Assembly: GCA_965218055.1 (NCBI GenBank)
Contig: CBDCKA010000001.1
Span: 620,001 to 684,000 of the forward strand
Direction of reading: 5' to 3'
Length of the DNA stretch: 64,000 nucleotides
Origin: CBDBKE01 sp965218055
Lineage (GTDB): Bacteria > Acidobacteriota > Terriglobia > JAJPHL01 > JAPKYU01
Shown here: positions 25,061 to 33,820 of the stretch, one piece after another
How the letters are laid out: each line of letters starts with the position of its first letter
How positions within the stretch are numbered: position 1 is the stretch's first letter
Position numbers and translations under genes: made by a program
The notes under the pieces: generated by a model
Database searches by the model: none
What the model saw: only the letters and a program-made list of their open reading frames with translations
What the model was told of the DNA's origin: nothing

Positions 25061-26392
25061 ATGCTTCGCCGACTGGCCGCATTCTTCGTCGGGCTGGCCC
25101 AACGCTACATGCCGGACCCTTTCTTGCTGGCGCTGCTGCTGACGTTTCTGACCTTCGGCCTGGCTCTGGCCGTGACTCCGCACGGACCCATCGCTCTGGT
25201 GGGATTCTGGTATGACGGGCTCTGGGAAATCCTAACGTTTGCCATGCAGATGATCCTGATCTTGCTGACCGGCTACACACTGGCCAGCTCGACCCCGGTG
25301 CGGCGTCTGCTGGGTTGGGTGGCGTCTCGCCCCCGCAGGCCGGCCGCCGCTGCAGTCCTGGTGGTGCTGGTAGCCGCGCTCGGTTCGTTACTGAACTGGG
25401 GATTCGGCCTGGTGGCCGGCGCTCTGCTGGCGCGCGAGGTGGGGCGCCGGGTTCGTGTGGATTTCGCCTTCCTGGTGGCCTGCGCCTACTCCGGTTTCGT
25501 GGTCTGGGGTTCAGGGCTATCCAGTTCAATCGCCTTGGTCTCGGCCACCGAAGGCAATCCGATGAATGTCATTGCCACCTACACCGGGCGCGCCGTGACA
25601 CCTGTGAGCGAGACCCTGCTGGCGCCCTACAACCTGGCTCTGGTCGCCGCCACGCTGGTCCTGCTGCCGCTGATGCTCTGGGCCATGATGCCCCCGCCAG
25701 ACAAGTCCCGGTTCGCCGACCCCGAGCTACTGGCCGAGCCGGAGCCACCGCCGGCACCGGTGGAACGCACCCCCGCTGCCCGGCTGGAAAACAGTCCGGT
25801 GTTGGGCCTGCTGCTGGCTGCGGTGGGCGCAGCTTATCTGGGGGGCCACTTCTACCGTAATGGGTTCGCCATCAACCTGGGTGTGCTCATCCTGATGTTC
25901 CTGGTGACCGGTCTGATCCTTCATGGGCGTCCCATCGCCTACGCCCGCGCCTTCAATCAAGCAGCGCGGGTGGCCGGCCCCTTGGCGCTCCAGTACCCTC
26001 TGTACGGCGGCATCATGGGTCTGATGGTAGGCTCGGGCTTGGCTGGCTGGATTTCCAATGGATTCGTGGCGGTTTCCACGCCGCGCACCTTGCCCCTTTG
26101 GAGCTTTTTTTCCGCCATGTTAGTTAACCTGTTTGTTCCTTCCGGCGGGGGGCAATGGGCGGTGCAGGGGCCGCTCATGATCCCCCCCAGTATTGAACTC
26201 GGCGTCGCGCCATCGGTGATCGCCATGGCCGTTGCTTTTGGCGACCAAACCAGCAACATGCTGCAGCCCTTCTGGGCGCTGCCTATCCTGGCTATCGCCG
26301 GGCTGGGCATCCGCGACATCATGGGTTACTGCGTGATGACCTTCCTGCTAAGCACGGTGCTATCTTCACTGGTGCTGTTGCTGCTGGCGTAA
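25061..26392 (+). CDS. Short-chain fatty acid transporter (AtoE family)
   Basis: The 443-residue inner-membrane protein has about 10-12 hydrophobic helices. It begins RRLAAFFVGLAQRYMPDPF and contains LLNWGFGLVAGALLAREV, VWGSGLSSSIALVSAT and NLFVPSGGGQWAVQGP. These are the hallmarks of the AtoE/TIGR00366 short-chain fatty acid family, which takes up acetoacetate or butyrate. It sits beside a sixA-like gene four bases downstream, likely co-transcribed, and may feed the acyl-CoA synthetase encoded earlier in the window. Confidence 0.88.
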   Translation: MLRRLAAFFVGLAQRYMPDPFLLALLLTFLTFGLALAVTPHGPIALVGFWYDGLWEILTFAMQMILILLTGYTLASSTPVRRLLGWVASRPRRPAAAAVLVVLVAALGSLLNWGFGLVAGALLAREVGRRVRVDFAFLVACAYSGFVVWGSGLSSSIALVSATEGNPMNVIATYTGRAVTPVSETLLAPYNLALVAATLVLLPLMLWAMMPPPDKSRFADPELLAEPEPPPAPVERTPAARLENSPVLGLLLAAVGAAYLGGHFYRNGFAINLGVLILMFLVTGLILHGRPIAYARAFNQAARVAGPLALQYPLYGGIMGLMVGSGLAGWISNGFVAVSTPRTLPLWSFFSAMLVNLFVPSGGGQWAVQGPLMIPPSIELGVAPSVIAMAVAFGDQTSNMLQPFWALPILAIAGLGIRDIMGYCVMTFLLSTVLSSLVLLLLA

Positions 26393-26396
26393 TTCA

Positions 26397-26882
26397 ATGA
26401 AGCTTTATTTGGTCCAGCACGGAGAGAGCAAATCGGAATCCGAGGACCCGGCGCGGCCGCTGTCTGAAGCAGGCCGCAAAGTGGTAGAGGCCACGGGGAA
26501 GCACCTGGCGAGGGCCGGCTTGTTGCAAACGGGCCTGGTCATCCGGCATAGCGGCAAGCTGCGGGCAGCGCGGACCGCTGAGATTCTGGGTTACTGCCTG
26601 CGCCTGACGGCAACAGCGGAGGCCGTTGGTGGGCTGGCGCCCAATGACCCCATTGAGGTCGCCCTGGAATTGATCGCCCGGAGCCCGGCAGACCTCATGC
26701 TGGTGGGGCATCTGCCACATTTGAGCCGGCTAGCCTCGCGCTTGCTGGGGAGCACTGCCGAGCGATTGCTGGTGCGCTTTCGGATGGGAGGTGTCGTCTG
26801 CCTGGCCCGTCCGGATTCCGAGCCCTGGGAGCTGGAATGGGCATTGGTGCCGGAACTTGCCGTCGCTCATGCGTCTCGCTAG
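26397..26882 (+). CDS. sixA: SixA-like phosphohistidine phosphatase (histidine phosphatase superfamily)
   Basis: The 161-residue protein has the histidine-phosphatase fold: YLVQHGES at residues 4-11 with the phospho-accepting His at 9, and VGHLPHLSRL near 101 with the second catalytic His. The Arg of the usual RHG motif is Gln here (QHG), as in some SixA relatives. SixA removes phosphate from histidine phosphotransfer domains, but the partner is unknown. It follows the transporter gene by four bases without a clear SD, which suggests coupling. Confidence 0.75.
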   Translation: MKLYLVQHGESKSESEDPARPLSEAGRKVVEATGKHLARAGLLQTGLVIRHSGKLRAARTAEILGYCLRLTATAEAVGGLAPNDPIEVALELIARSPADLMLVGHLPHLSRLASRLLGSTAERLLVRFRMGGVVCLARPDSEPWELEWALVPELAVAHASR

Positions 26883-26899
26883 CCGTTATACTGCAAAGA

Positions 26900-27592
26900 A
26901 TGCGGTTTCTCCCGATGAGATGGGCGGGGTGCGCTATCGGTCTCTACGCGTTGCTGGTGGTCTGCGCGCAGGCCCAGAGGCCCGCTCGGACAATTGAAGT
27001 CCCTTACCGCGGGCTGAATTACTCGGTGCTCAGCAAAGGGGGGGTGACAGTCATGATCGCCCCTTTGGAACTCAGCATTCTGGGATATTCGGCCGCCCAT
27101 GTGTGGATCACGAACGGCTCGCCGTGCGCCATCCAGGTTGGGCCACAGGTCTTCACCGCGAAGGCCCGCAGTCCGAAGCTGCCTCAGCCGGCAAAGGTGA
27201 TTGGAGTACCGGACGATCTGGTGGTGAGGGAAGTTATGAAGCGGGCGCGCTTTGACGATGTCCTGTCGCTGGTGCGCGCCTATGAACGCAACCTTTACGG
27301 ATTTAAGAACTCCCAAGCAGTGAGTTACTACCAGAAGCGGAAGCAGATCGCCATGGCCGGCGGGGGCGGACGGCGGCTCCGAGCAGGCGCCACCGTTTCC
27401 ACGCTCGTGCTGGCGCGGACCGAAGTTCCTCCCGGCGAATTCCACGAAGGTACAGTGTTTTTTTCCACCCTCGACACGCAAGCAGAATTTCTGGAGTTTT
27501 CCGCACGAGTGGCTGGGCTTTCTTTTCTTCTTCGCCCGCGCCTGCCGCCCGCAAAAGACCCCGATTCGAATACGCCTAAGCCTCGCCGCTGA
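26900..27592 (+). CDS. Secreted protein of unknown function
   Basis: I do not recognise this 230-residue protein. Residues 1-26 form a signal peptide (RWAGCAIGLYALLVVCAQAQ). The mature part starts with a beta-rich region (TVMIAPLELSILGYSAAHVW) and has a helical centre (REVMKRARFDDVLSLVRAYE). It ends in a Pro-rich tail. The ATG at 26900 is chosen because it begins the signal peptide; the frame also opens at 26837 inside sixA. It lies 17 bases after sixA and may share its transcript. Confidence 0.65.
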   Translation: MRFLPMRWAGCAIGLYALLVVCAQAQRPARTIEVPYRGLNYSVLSKGGVTVMIAPLELSILGYSAAHVWITNGSPCAIQVGPQVFTAKARSPKLPQPAKVIGVPDDLVVREVMKRARFDDVLSLVRAYERNLYGFKNSQAVSYYQKRKQIAMAGGGGRRLRAGATVSTLVLARTEVPPGEFHEGTVFFSTLDTQAEFLEFSARVAGLSFLLRPRLPPAKDPDSNTPKPRR

Positions 27593-27655
27593 CCAGTTGG
27601 AGTTTCTGCGTCCCTATTCTCCCTGCCTCCCGGAGTCCGGCACCCGCGGGGCGCG

Positions 27656-27684
27656 TTGCCCTCGGCGCATGTTCCAGGTACAAT
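27656..27684 (+). promoter_or_regulatory. Predicted sigma-70 promoter of efp
   Basis: TTGCCC (27656-27661), a 17-bp spacer and TACAAT (27679-27684). It lies about 70 bases before the efp start. Confidence 0.6.
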
Positions 27685-27751
27685 GGGGAATTGAGCAGGT
27701 CAACGCCCGCCATCGGTGGGCCAGCAAAGTCGAAAAACCCAAGGAGCTCGA

Positions 27752-28318
27752 TTGTCCCTAATTCAAGCGACCCAATTGCGGCCAGGTGTCGTCATCAAGC
27801 ACGACGACGATTTGTACTCCATCTTCACGGCTTCCCATCGCACTCCCGGCAACAAACGGGGATTTGTCCAGGCCCGCATGCGCAACCTGCGCTCCGGGGC
27901 CATGGTGGATCATCGGTTCAGTTCAGAAGACCGCGTGGAGCGAGCCTTCCTGGACGAACAGAAAATGGAATACCTGTATCAGGATGGCGACGACTTCTAC
28001 TTCATGAACACCGAGACCTACGAGCAAATCCACCTTAAGAAAGATACGCTGGGCGAGATGGTGGAGTACCTGGTTTCCAACCTCAAGATCAGCGTCGAGT
28101 TCTACGAAGGGAACCCGATCGGAATCCAACTGCCGGTCACCGTGGACCTGGAAGTGATGGAGACCGAGCCCTCGCTGAAAGGCGCCACTGTGTCTGGGGT
28201 CATGAAACCCGCCAAGCTGGAGACCGGGCTCGTTGTGAATGTCCCCCAGTTCGTCAACACGGGAGACAGGATCCGCGTGAACACCGCCGAAGGGACCTAC
28301 CAGGAGCGCGCCCACTAG
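27752..28318 (+). CDS. efp: Translation elongation factor P
   Basis: EF-P binds between the P and E sites and relieves stalling at proline runs. The 188-residue protein has the KOW-like N-domain and two OB domains, ending GTYQERAH. A TTG start at 27752 with AAGGAG five bases upstream gives the family length; the frame opens at 27716 but those codons are not conserved. The tip loop reads HRTPGNKRGF. Aligned without gaps, Asn34 replaces the Lys or Arg that is modified in E. coli-type and Pseudomonas-type EF-P. A DHS-like gene follows 68 bases downstream. Confidence 0.92.
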   Translation: MSLIQATQLRPGVVIKHDDDLYSIFTASHRTPGNKRGFVQARMRNLRSGAMVDHRFSSEDRVERAFLDEQKMEYLYQDGDDFYFMNTETYEQIHLKKDTLGEMVEYLVSNLKISVEFYEGNPIGIQLPVTVDLEVMETEPSLKGATVSGVMKPAKLETGLVVNVPQFVNTGDRIRVNTAEGTYQERAH

Positions 28319-28323
28319 CCTTC

Positions 28324-28343
28324 TCCGGAAAAAGAGTTCCGGA
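28324..28343. terminator. Hairpin after efp (terminator-like, no T-run)
   Basis: TCCGGAA (28324-28330) pairs with TTCCGGA (28337-28343) around a 6-base loop, six bases after the efp stop. There is no T-tract, so it may attenuate or process rather than terminate transcription. Confidence 0.35.
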
Positions 28344-28386
28344 AACTTGCTAAACATACTGTGATAAGACGAGTTGTGGCACACTG

Positions 28387-29385
28387 GTGTCCACGCCCAT
28401 GTCCAGCATCTACGACGACAAACCCATCGAGCTGTCCGGCATTCGCACGGTCCCCCTGAGGAATCGCGCTGCGAAGGTATCTGTGGAAGATTTTGCCCGC
28501 GAGTATCGGCCTGGTGAGGGACTCCGGGGCTGGTTGGATTCGCTGCCTATGATCTTGGGGGCCAATTCGCTGGTGGAATTAGTCCAGGCCATCCTGGAAG
28601 CGAAGCGGATCGGGAAACCCATTATTTGGGGGTTGGGAGGCCACGTGGTCAAATGCGGCCTGGCGCCGGTGCTGCTGGGATTGATGCGCCAGGGGCTTGT
28701 GAGCGGGTTGGCCATGAATGGCTCAGCCGCCATTCACGATGCGGAGATTGCTCTTTGCGGCAGCACTTCCGAGGAGGTCGAGGCGGTGCTCGACGATGGG
28801 TCCTTTGGGATGGCGGAAGAAACCGCGCGGCTGCTCGAATCGGCAGCCAGGACAGCGGCGCGAGAGAAGATCGGTCTGGGCGAAGGGTTGGGCCGGGAGA
28901 TTCTGGCGCAGGCGCCGGCGCCTGATCCCTCGGGCAGCAGCCGGCTGGACGTGTGCCTGCTGGCGGGCGCCTACCGGGCGGGGGTGCCGGTCACGGTCCA
29001 CGTGGCGCTCGGGGCCGATACACCGCACATGCATCCCTGTCTGGACCCGGCGGCCCAAGGCGCCGCCACGCACCACGACTTCCGGCTTCTTTGCGAGCTG
29101 GTCCGCAGGTTGGAGGGCGGCGGCGTCTACCTGAACGTCGGCTCCGCCGTCATGTTGCCGGAAGTGTTTCTGAAGGCCGTAACGGTAGTGCACAACCTGG
29201 GCCACCCGCTCCACCAGTTCTACACGGCCAACCTGGACTTCTTGCAGCACTACCGCCCCACGCAGAATGTGGTGCAACGGCCCACGGCCGCGGGTGGCAA
29301 GGGCTGGGCCCTCACAGGCCACCACGAAATCATGGTCCCGCTCCTGGCAGCTTTGTTGACTGAAGCCTCCCAGGCGGGAAAATGA
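28387..29385 (+). CDS. Deoxyhypusine synthase-like protein
   Basis: The 332-residue protein shows the order of deoxyhypusine synthase features. A Rossmann segment with IWGLGGHVVKCGLAPVLLGL comes first, then LMRQGLVSGLAMNGSAAIHD. VYLNVGSAVMLPEVFLKAV follows (compare ILGGGV in DHS), then FYTANLDF (compare INTAQEF) and GGKGWALTGHHEIMVPLLA, where the Lys could match the DHS active-site Lys. DHS moves an aminobutyl group from spermidine to eIF5A or, in relatives, to other acceptors. The real substrate here is unknown. The GTG at 28387 or the ATG at 28399 may be the start; neither has an SD. The stop overlaps the next gene (ATGA). Confidence 0.65.
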   Translation: MSTPMSSIYDDKPIELSGIRTVPLRNRAAKVSVEDFAREYRPGEGLRGWLDSLPMILGANSLVELVQAILEAKRIGKPIIWGLGGHVVKCGLAPVLLGLMRQGLVSGLAMNGSAAIHDAEIALCGSTSEEVEAVLDDGSFGMAEETARLLESAARTAAREKIGLGEGLGREILAQAPAPDPSGSSRLDVCLLAGAYRAGVPVTVHVALGADTPHMHPCLDPAAQGAATHHDFRLLCELVRRLEGGGVYLNVGSAVMLPEVFLKAVTVVHNLGHPLHQFYTANLDFLQHYRPTQNVVQRPTAAGGKGWALTGHHEIMVPLLAALLTEASQAGK

Positions 29386-30896
29386 GCAGAGCCGCGCGCT
29401 GGCGTGCTGCCGCACTTCTGCTGGCGATTCTCGCCGGCTATATCGCCCTGCACATCCATCGCTGGGGACAGCCCGTGCCGCCGGTGTTTCATCCGGCCGG
29501 AGAGCACCGGTGGCGCGCCGCCGACGGGCGGCAGATTCAGGCCGCCGACCTGGACGGCGATGGCGTTTACGACCAGTTTAACCGGGATGGTAACTTCTTC
29601 CTTCGCCCCACCTCCGCGACGGCCGGCAGCCGGCTGCTGATCTTGTGTCTCGACGGGGTGCCGTACTCCCAAATGCACACCCTGTGGGACCAGGGGCGTT
29701 TCCGGGAATTTTTCCCGCCGGTGGAGATGGTCAGCACCTTTCCTTCGGACTCCGAGGCTGCCATGACGGGGCTGCTGCACGCGGCGGCCGGCCCCGGCTA
29801 CGAGAACGAATATTTCGACCGTAAACAAGGAAAAGTCACCGGCGGGATCCGCGTCACCCTTGAGCAATCGTCGCCCTATCTCAAGAAACTGGACTACGAC
29901 GAGCCGCCTATTTTCAAGGGCATCCACTTCGTCGTATCGCGGAAGAGCTTTCGCGCGGACCTGGGGCGGCTGCGCAAGCGGTTCCTGGCTTCACGTGCCC
30001 CCGTCTATGTTGCCCACATCTCCAGCACTGATGCGCTCTACCACGTTCTGCCGTCCGGTGAAGTGCGGGCGTTGCTAGAGGAGATGGAAGCGCTGCTGCG
30101 CGACCTCTACTTTGAGGCCGAGGGCAGGCTGCGAATCCTGATGTTCTCCGATCATGGCAACGACCTCGTGTCCGGCCAACCCGCACCCCTCCGTGAATCG
30201 CTGGAACAAGCCGGCTTCCGGGTGAAGAACCGGCTGGATGAGCCGCGCGCGGTCGTCATTCCTGAATTTGGGCTGGTGAGTTTCGCCGCAGTCTACGTCG
30301 ACCCTGCTGTGGTGCCGGAGGTGGCCGGCGTGCTGGCAGCGACCGAAGGGGTAGACGTCGTTGTCCACCGGGACGGGGAGCTGGTCCGTGTCCAATCTCG
30401 TCAGGGGGAAGCGACAATTCAGGTCAAGGCAGGCACAGGTGGGACGCGCTTCCTCTATCGCGCTGAACGCGGTGACCCGCTTCGCCTGCTGCCGCTGTGG
30501 GAGCAGTTGGAGAAGACCGACAAGCTGGACTCAGCCGGCTTTGCCCCCGAAAAGGCGCTATTCAGCGCGACTCTGAAGGGCCCCTATCCTGATGCGCTGT
30601 TCCGGCTGTGGCATTCGATGCAGGACCCCCCGCATGGCCTGGCGCAAAACCGTGCAGACCTGCTGGTGAGTCTGGCCGACGGGTACTATTTTGGCCGCGG
30701 TTGGTTCGCGCACTTCGTGACCTTGCAAAGTTCGCATGGCGGCCTCTCGCGCCGCGCTTCCCTGGGCTTTGCCATGAGCACCGACGCCCCCTTTCCCCGA
30801 GCGCTACGCTACGACGAGTTGCTGCAGCCTCCGCACAAAGCCGGCGCAGCCAGCAGCGCCCCTCCAGAGCTCCCGGTATTTCCATTACCCCGCTGA
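29382..30896 (+). CDS. Membrane-anchored phosphodiesterase/alkaline-phosphatase superfamily protein
   Basis: The 504-residue protein has an N-terminal signal or anchor helix (WRAAALLLAILAGYIALHI) and an EF-hand-like loop DLDGDGVYDQF at about 50-60. A core like type I phosphodiesterase/nucleotide pyrophosphatase follows: LILCLDGVPYSQ near 88, a likely nucleophile in STFPSDSEAAMTG, and the metal site FSDHGND near 257. The loop DLDGDG could bind calcium. The substrate is unknown. Its start overlaps the DHS-like stop by four bases, so the two are co-translated. Confidence 0.7.
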   Translation: MSRAARWRAAALLLAILAGYIALHIHRWGQPVPPVFHPAGEHRWRAADGRQIQAADLDGDGVYDQFNRDGNFFLRPTSATAGSRLLILCLDGVPYSQMHTLWDQGRFREFFPPVEMVSTFPSDSEAAMTGLLHAAAGPGYENEYFDRKQGKVTGGIRVTLEQSSPYLKKLDYDEPPIFKGIHFVVSRKSFRADLGRLRKRFLASRAPVYVAHISSTDALYHVLPSGEVRALLEEMEALLRDLYFEAEGRLRILMFSDHGNDLVSGQPAPLRESLEQAGFRVKNRLDEPRAVVIPEFGLVSFAAVYVDPAVVPEVAGVLAATEGVDVVVHRDGELVRVQSRQGEATIQVKAGTGGTRFLYRAERGDPLRLLPLWEQLEKTDKLDSAGFAPEKALFSATLKGPYPDALFRLWHSMQDPPHGLAQNRADLLVSLADGYYFGRGWFAHFVTLQSSHGGLSRRASLGFAMSTDAPFPRALRYDELLQPPHKAGAASSAPPELPVFPLPR

Positions 30897-30949
30897 GCGA
30901 CACCTGGGGCCTTTGGTAGGAACATGCCTCTCGACCTGTTCCTACAGGG

Positions 30950-32335
30950 CTACTGCTCCCGTTCCTTCACTTCAGCGGTGAGGCGGCCTCGGGCAAGCCG
31001 GACCCGCAGCTGGTCGCCCAGGCTGACCTGTGCTGCATCGCGCAGCAGGCGGCCGTCGGGGCCGTAGGCTAGCGCATAGCCGCGCTCCAGCACGTTGAGC
31101 GGGCTCAGGTCTCCCAACTGCGCTAGCAGCGACTGCAAGCGCGCTGAGCGCCGGTCCAGTTGCCGGCGCATCGCATGCTGGAGGGTGGACTCGGCGGCGG
31201 CCGTCCGGGCACGGTCAGTTTCCAGCCGCCGCCTGACTTCCAGACGGTTGAGGCGCCCCTCCAGCGCTTGAAGACGCCGTAGGCGGGCAGCCACCTGGCC
31301 ACGGACCAGCTCCGTCAGTCGGTAGGCGAGCTCGTCGGTGCGCTGCATCCGAAGCCGAACCAAATGAGCGACGCTCTCGAACGCGCGATGGCGAGCCAGT
31401 TCCCCCAAGCGGTGCCGGAGACCCAGCAGGCGGAACGCGGCTCGCTCGCGCAAGCTTTGCTGGAACACCGCGATGCGCTCGGCCAGTTGTGCCTTGGGCT
31501 GGACCACCAATTCAGCGGCCACAGAAGGAGTGGGCGCGCGCAGGTCCGCTACAAAATCGGAGATGGTGACGTCGGTTTCATGTCCCACCGCCGAGACCAC
31601 CGGAACGCGGGATTCAGCAATTGTCCGCGCCACCTTTTCTTCGTTGAACGCCCACAGGTCTTCAAGCGAACCCCCGCCGCGGGCCAGGATCAGCACGTCC
31701 ACCGGGCCGTGCGTTTGGCGCTGAGGAGGCAGGTTGAAGTAACGCAGGGCTTCCACAATCTCGCCGGCGGCTCCCTCACCCTGCACGCGCACCGGATAGA
31801 GCAGCAGGTGGAGGTTCTCGTAGCGACGACGCAGGATGCGCAGCATGTCGGCAATCACCGCGCCCCGCGGCGAGGTGATCAGCCCGATGCGCTGAGGCAG
31901 CATCGGCAGCCGCTTCTTCCTTGCAGCGTCGAACAGGCCCTCGGCCTCGAGCTGTGCTTTAAGCTGCTCGAAGGCCAGTTGCAACGCGCCGTAGCCGGCC
32001 GGCTCCAGGTATTCGACGATGAGCTGATATTCGCCCCGCGGATCGTACACACTGACGCGCCCGCGCGCGGTCACGGCCAGTCCGTTCTTCGGCTTGAATT
32101 TCACCAGACATAGCGCGGCCTTGAACAGCACGGAACGCAATTGCGCTCCCTGGTCCTTCAAAGTGAAGTAGAAGTGGCCGGAGGGGGCGGGCTTGCAGTT
32201 CGAGATCTCGCCCTGCACCCACACCTCGCCGAATTCGCCTTCCAGCAGCTCCCGGATTCGCGCCGTCAGGTCCGTGACCGTGTAGACGGTTCGCTCCGGC
32301 AGTCGCTTCCAGTCAAGGGTTAATTGCTCAGCCAT
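30950..32335 (-). CDS. xseA: Exodeoxyribonuclease VII large subunit
   Basis: XseA forms the catalytic part of ExoVII, which degrades single-stranded DNA. The 461-residue protein has the N-terminal OB-fold (TVTDLTARIRELLEGEFGEV then WVQGEIS). The catalytic core contains RIGLITSPRGAVIADML, LILARGGGSLEDLWAFNEE and VVSAVGHETDVTI. A long coiled-coil C-terminus ends with LERGYALAYGPDG. The ATG at 32335 begins the conserved N-terminus; six upstream codons from a TTG are also open. xseB is not adjacent. It is the last gene of the sucC-sucD-ndk-xseA run. Confidence 0.93.
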   Translation of the reverse strand: MAEQLTLDWKRLPERTVYTVTDLTARIRELLEGEFGEVWVQGEISNCKPAPSGHFYFTLKDQGAQLRSVLFKAALCLVKFKPKNGLAVTARGRVSVYDPRGEYQLIVEYLEPAGYGALQLAFEQLKAQLEAEGLFDAARKKRLPMLPQRIGLITSPRGAVIADMLRILRRRYENLHLLLYPVRVQGEGAAGEIVEALRYFNLPPQRQTHGPVDVLILARGGGSLEDLWAFNEEKVARTIAESRVPVVSAVGHETDVTISDFVADLRAPTPSVAAELVVQPKAQLAERIAVFQQSLRERAAFRLLGLRHRLGELARHRAFESVAHLVRLRMQRTDELAYRLTELVRGQVAARLRRLQALEGRLNRLEVRRRLETDRARTAAAESTLQHAMRRQLDRRSARLQSLLAQLGDLSPLNVLERGYALAYGPDGRLLRDAAQVSLGDQLRVRLARGRLTAEVKEREQ

Positions 32336-32407
32336 GAAAAAGTCCAAAACCAAAGTCTAAACCAAAAGCGCAACAATAAACCCGATCTCGGACTTGGGCC
32401 TTGGGCC

Positions 32408-32833
32408 TTACCCTGAGGAGTCGGAGATTTCCAGGGCGCTGAAGAGGTAGCCGATTTCGAAGCGGGCGGTCTCGGGGGCGTCGGAGCCGTGAATGACGTT
32501 GTGCTCGATCGAGGAGCCATAGATCTTGCGCAGAGTGCCTTCGGCAGCCTGCGCTGGATTGGTTGCCCCCATCACCCCCCTCAGCCGCCGGATGGCGTCC
32601 TCGGCTTCGAGCACCATCACCACCACCCGGTCCTCGGTCATAAAGCGCGTCAGGCTTTGAAAAAAAGGGCGCTGGCGGTGCACGGCGTAAAAACCTTCGG
32701 CCTCGGCCAATGAAAGCCGCACCATCTTCATGGCTACAATCTGGAACTTCTCCTGCTCCAGGTGCCGGATGATTTCGCCGATGAGGCCAGCACTCACCGC
32801 ATCCGGCTTGATGATGCTCAATGTGCGTTCCAC
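32408..32833 (-). CDS. ndk: Nucleoside diphosphate kinase
   Basis: Ndk transfers phosphate from ATP to other nucleoside diphosphates through a phosphohistidine. The 141-residue protein begins RTLSIIKPDAV and carries the active-site signature NVIHGSDAPETA with His near 115. Length is standard. It lies between sucD and xseA on the same strand. In some bacteria Ndk physically associates with succinyl-CoA synthetase, so the clustering with sucCD is consistent with shared function. Confidence 0.95.
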   Translation of the reverse strand: MERTLSIIKPDAVSAGLIGEIIRHLEQEKFQIVAMKMVRLSLAEAEGFYAVHRQRPFFQSLTRFMTEDRVVVMVLEAEDAIRRLRGVMGATNPAQAAEGTLRKIYGSSIEHNVIHGSDAPETARFEIGYLFSALEISDSSG

Positions 32834-32879
32834 GTTAGCTATCCTACCTCACTTGAAAGCTTCAGAGTGCACACTCGGC

Positions 32880-33773
32880 TCACTGCGCCATTGCAGACCG
32901 CGCCCGCAGAACAGTCGCCACTGTTTCACCGATCAGTGCGGGCGTGCGGACCACATGAATGCCCGCAGACTCCAGCGCCCGGATCTTCTCCGCGGCGGTC
33001 CCCTGGCCTCCGGAAATGATGGCGCCGGCGTGTCCCATGCGGCGGCCGGGCGGCGCCGTTTGCCCGGCCACAAAGCCAACCACCGGCTTGCGCACCTGTT
33101 CGCGGATGAACTCGGCGGCGGTTTCCTCAGCATTGCCACCGATCTCCCCAATCAGCACGATGGCCTCAGTTTCCGGATCTTCATTGAACAGCCGGACAGC
33201 ATCCAGGAAGCTGGTCCCAATGATCGGGTCTCCCCCAATGCCGATGCAGGTGGACTGTCCAATACCCAGCCCGGTGAGCTGGTGGACGGCTTCGTAGGTC
33301 AGCGTGCCGCTGCGCGAGACCACGCCCACCCGGCCCGGCTCGTGGATGTGCCCAGGCATGATGCCGATCTTGCATTTTTTACCCGGGGAAATAATGCCGG
33401 GGCAGTTGGGACCAATGAGCCGGGTGGCGCGCTTTTCCAAGAAGGCGCGGACGCGAACCATGTCCAGCGTGGGAATACCTTCGGTAATGCAGACCACCAG
33501 CGGCAGGCCGGCATCGGCTGCTTCCAGGATGGCGTCGGCGGCATACGCCGCAGGAACAAAAATGACTGAGACGTTGGCCCCGGTTCGCTGCACGGCCTCT
33601 GCTACGGTGTGGAAGACCGGAAGGCCTTCGTGGCTGGTTCCCCCCTTGCCGGGAGTGACGCCGCCTACAACCTTGGTTCCGTAGGCGATGGCCTGCTGGG
33701 CGTGGAAGGTGCCCTCGCGTCCGGTCAGTCCCTGGACCAGTAGCCGTGTGTGTTCATCCACCAGGATGCTCAT
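32880..33773 (-). CDS. sucD: Succinyl-CoA synthetase subunit alpha
   Basis: SucD binds CoA and carries the phosphohistidine in the TCA-cycle enzyme. The 297-residue protein has the CoA-binding N-domain (GLTGREGTFHAQQAIAYGT), PNCPGIISPGKKCKIGIMPG and the active-site His in RRMGHAGAIISGGQGTA near residue 245. It follows sucC by 47 bases and forms one operon with it. Confidence 0.95.
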   Translation of the reverse strand: MSILVDEHTRLLVQGLTGREGTFHAQQAIAYGTKVVGGVTPGKGGTSHEGLPVFHTVAEAVQRTGANVSVIFVPAAYAADAILEAADAGLPLVVCITEGIPTLDMVRVRAFLEKRATRLIGPNCPGIISPGKKCKIGIMPGHIHEPGRVGVVSRSGTLTYEAVHQLTGLGIGQSTCIGIGGDPIIGTSFLDAVRLFNEDPETEAIVLIGEIGGNAEETAAEFIREQVRKPVVGFVAGQTAPPGRRMGHAGAIISGGQGTAAEKIRALESAGIHVVRTPALIGETVATVLRARSAMAQ

Positions 33774-33820
33774 GCCTGAGTCCCAAGCCGGCTGACCGCC
33801 AACTCCGCACCGGTTGCGGA

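Noticed and set aside
29382..30896. True alkaline phosphatase
   Set aside because: Only some of the superfamily motifs are present, so a specific PhoA-type assignment is not supported.
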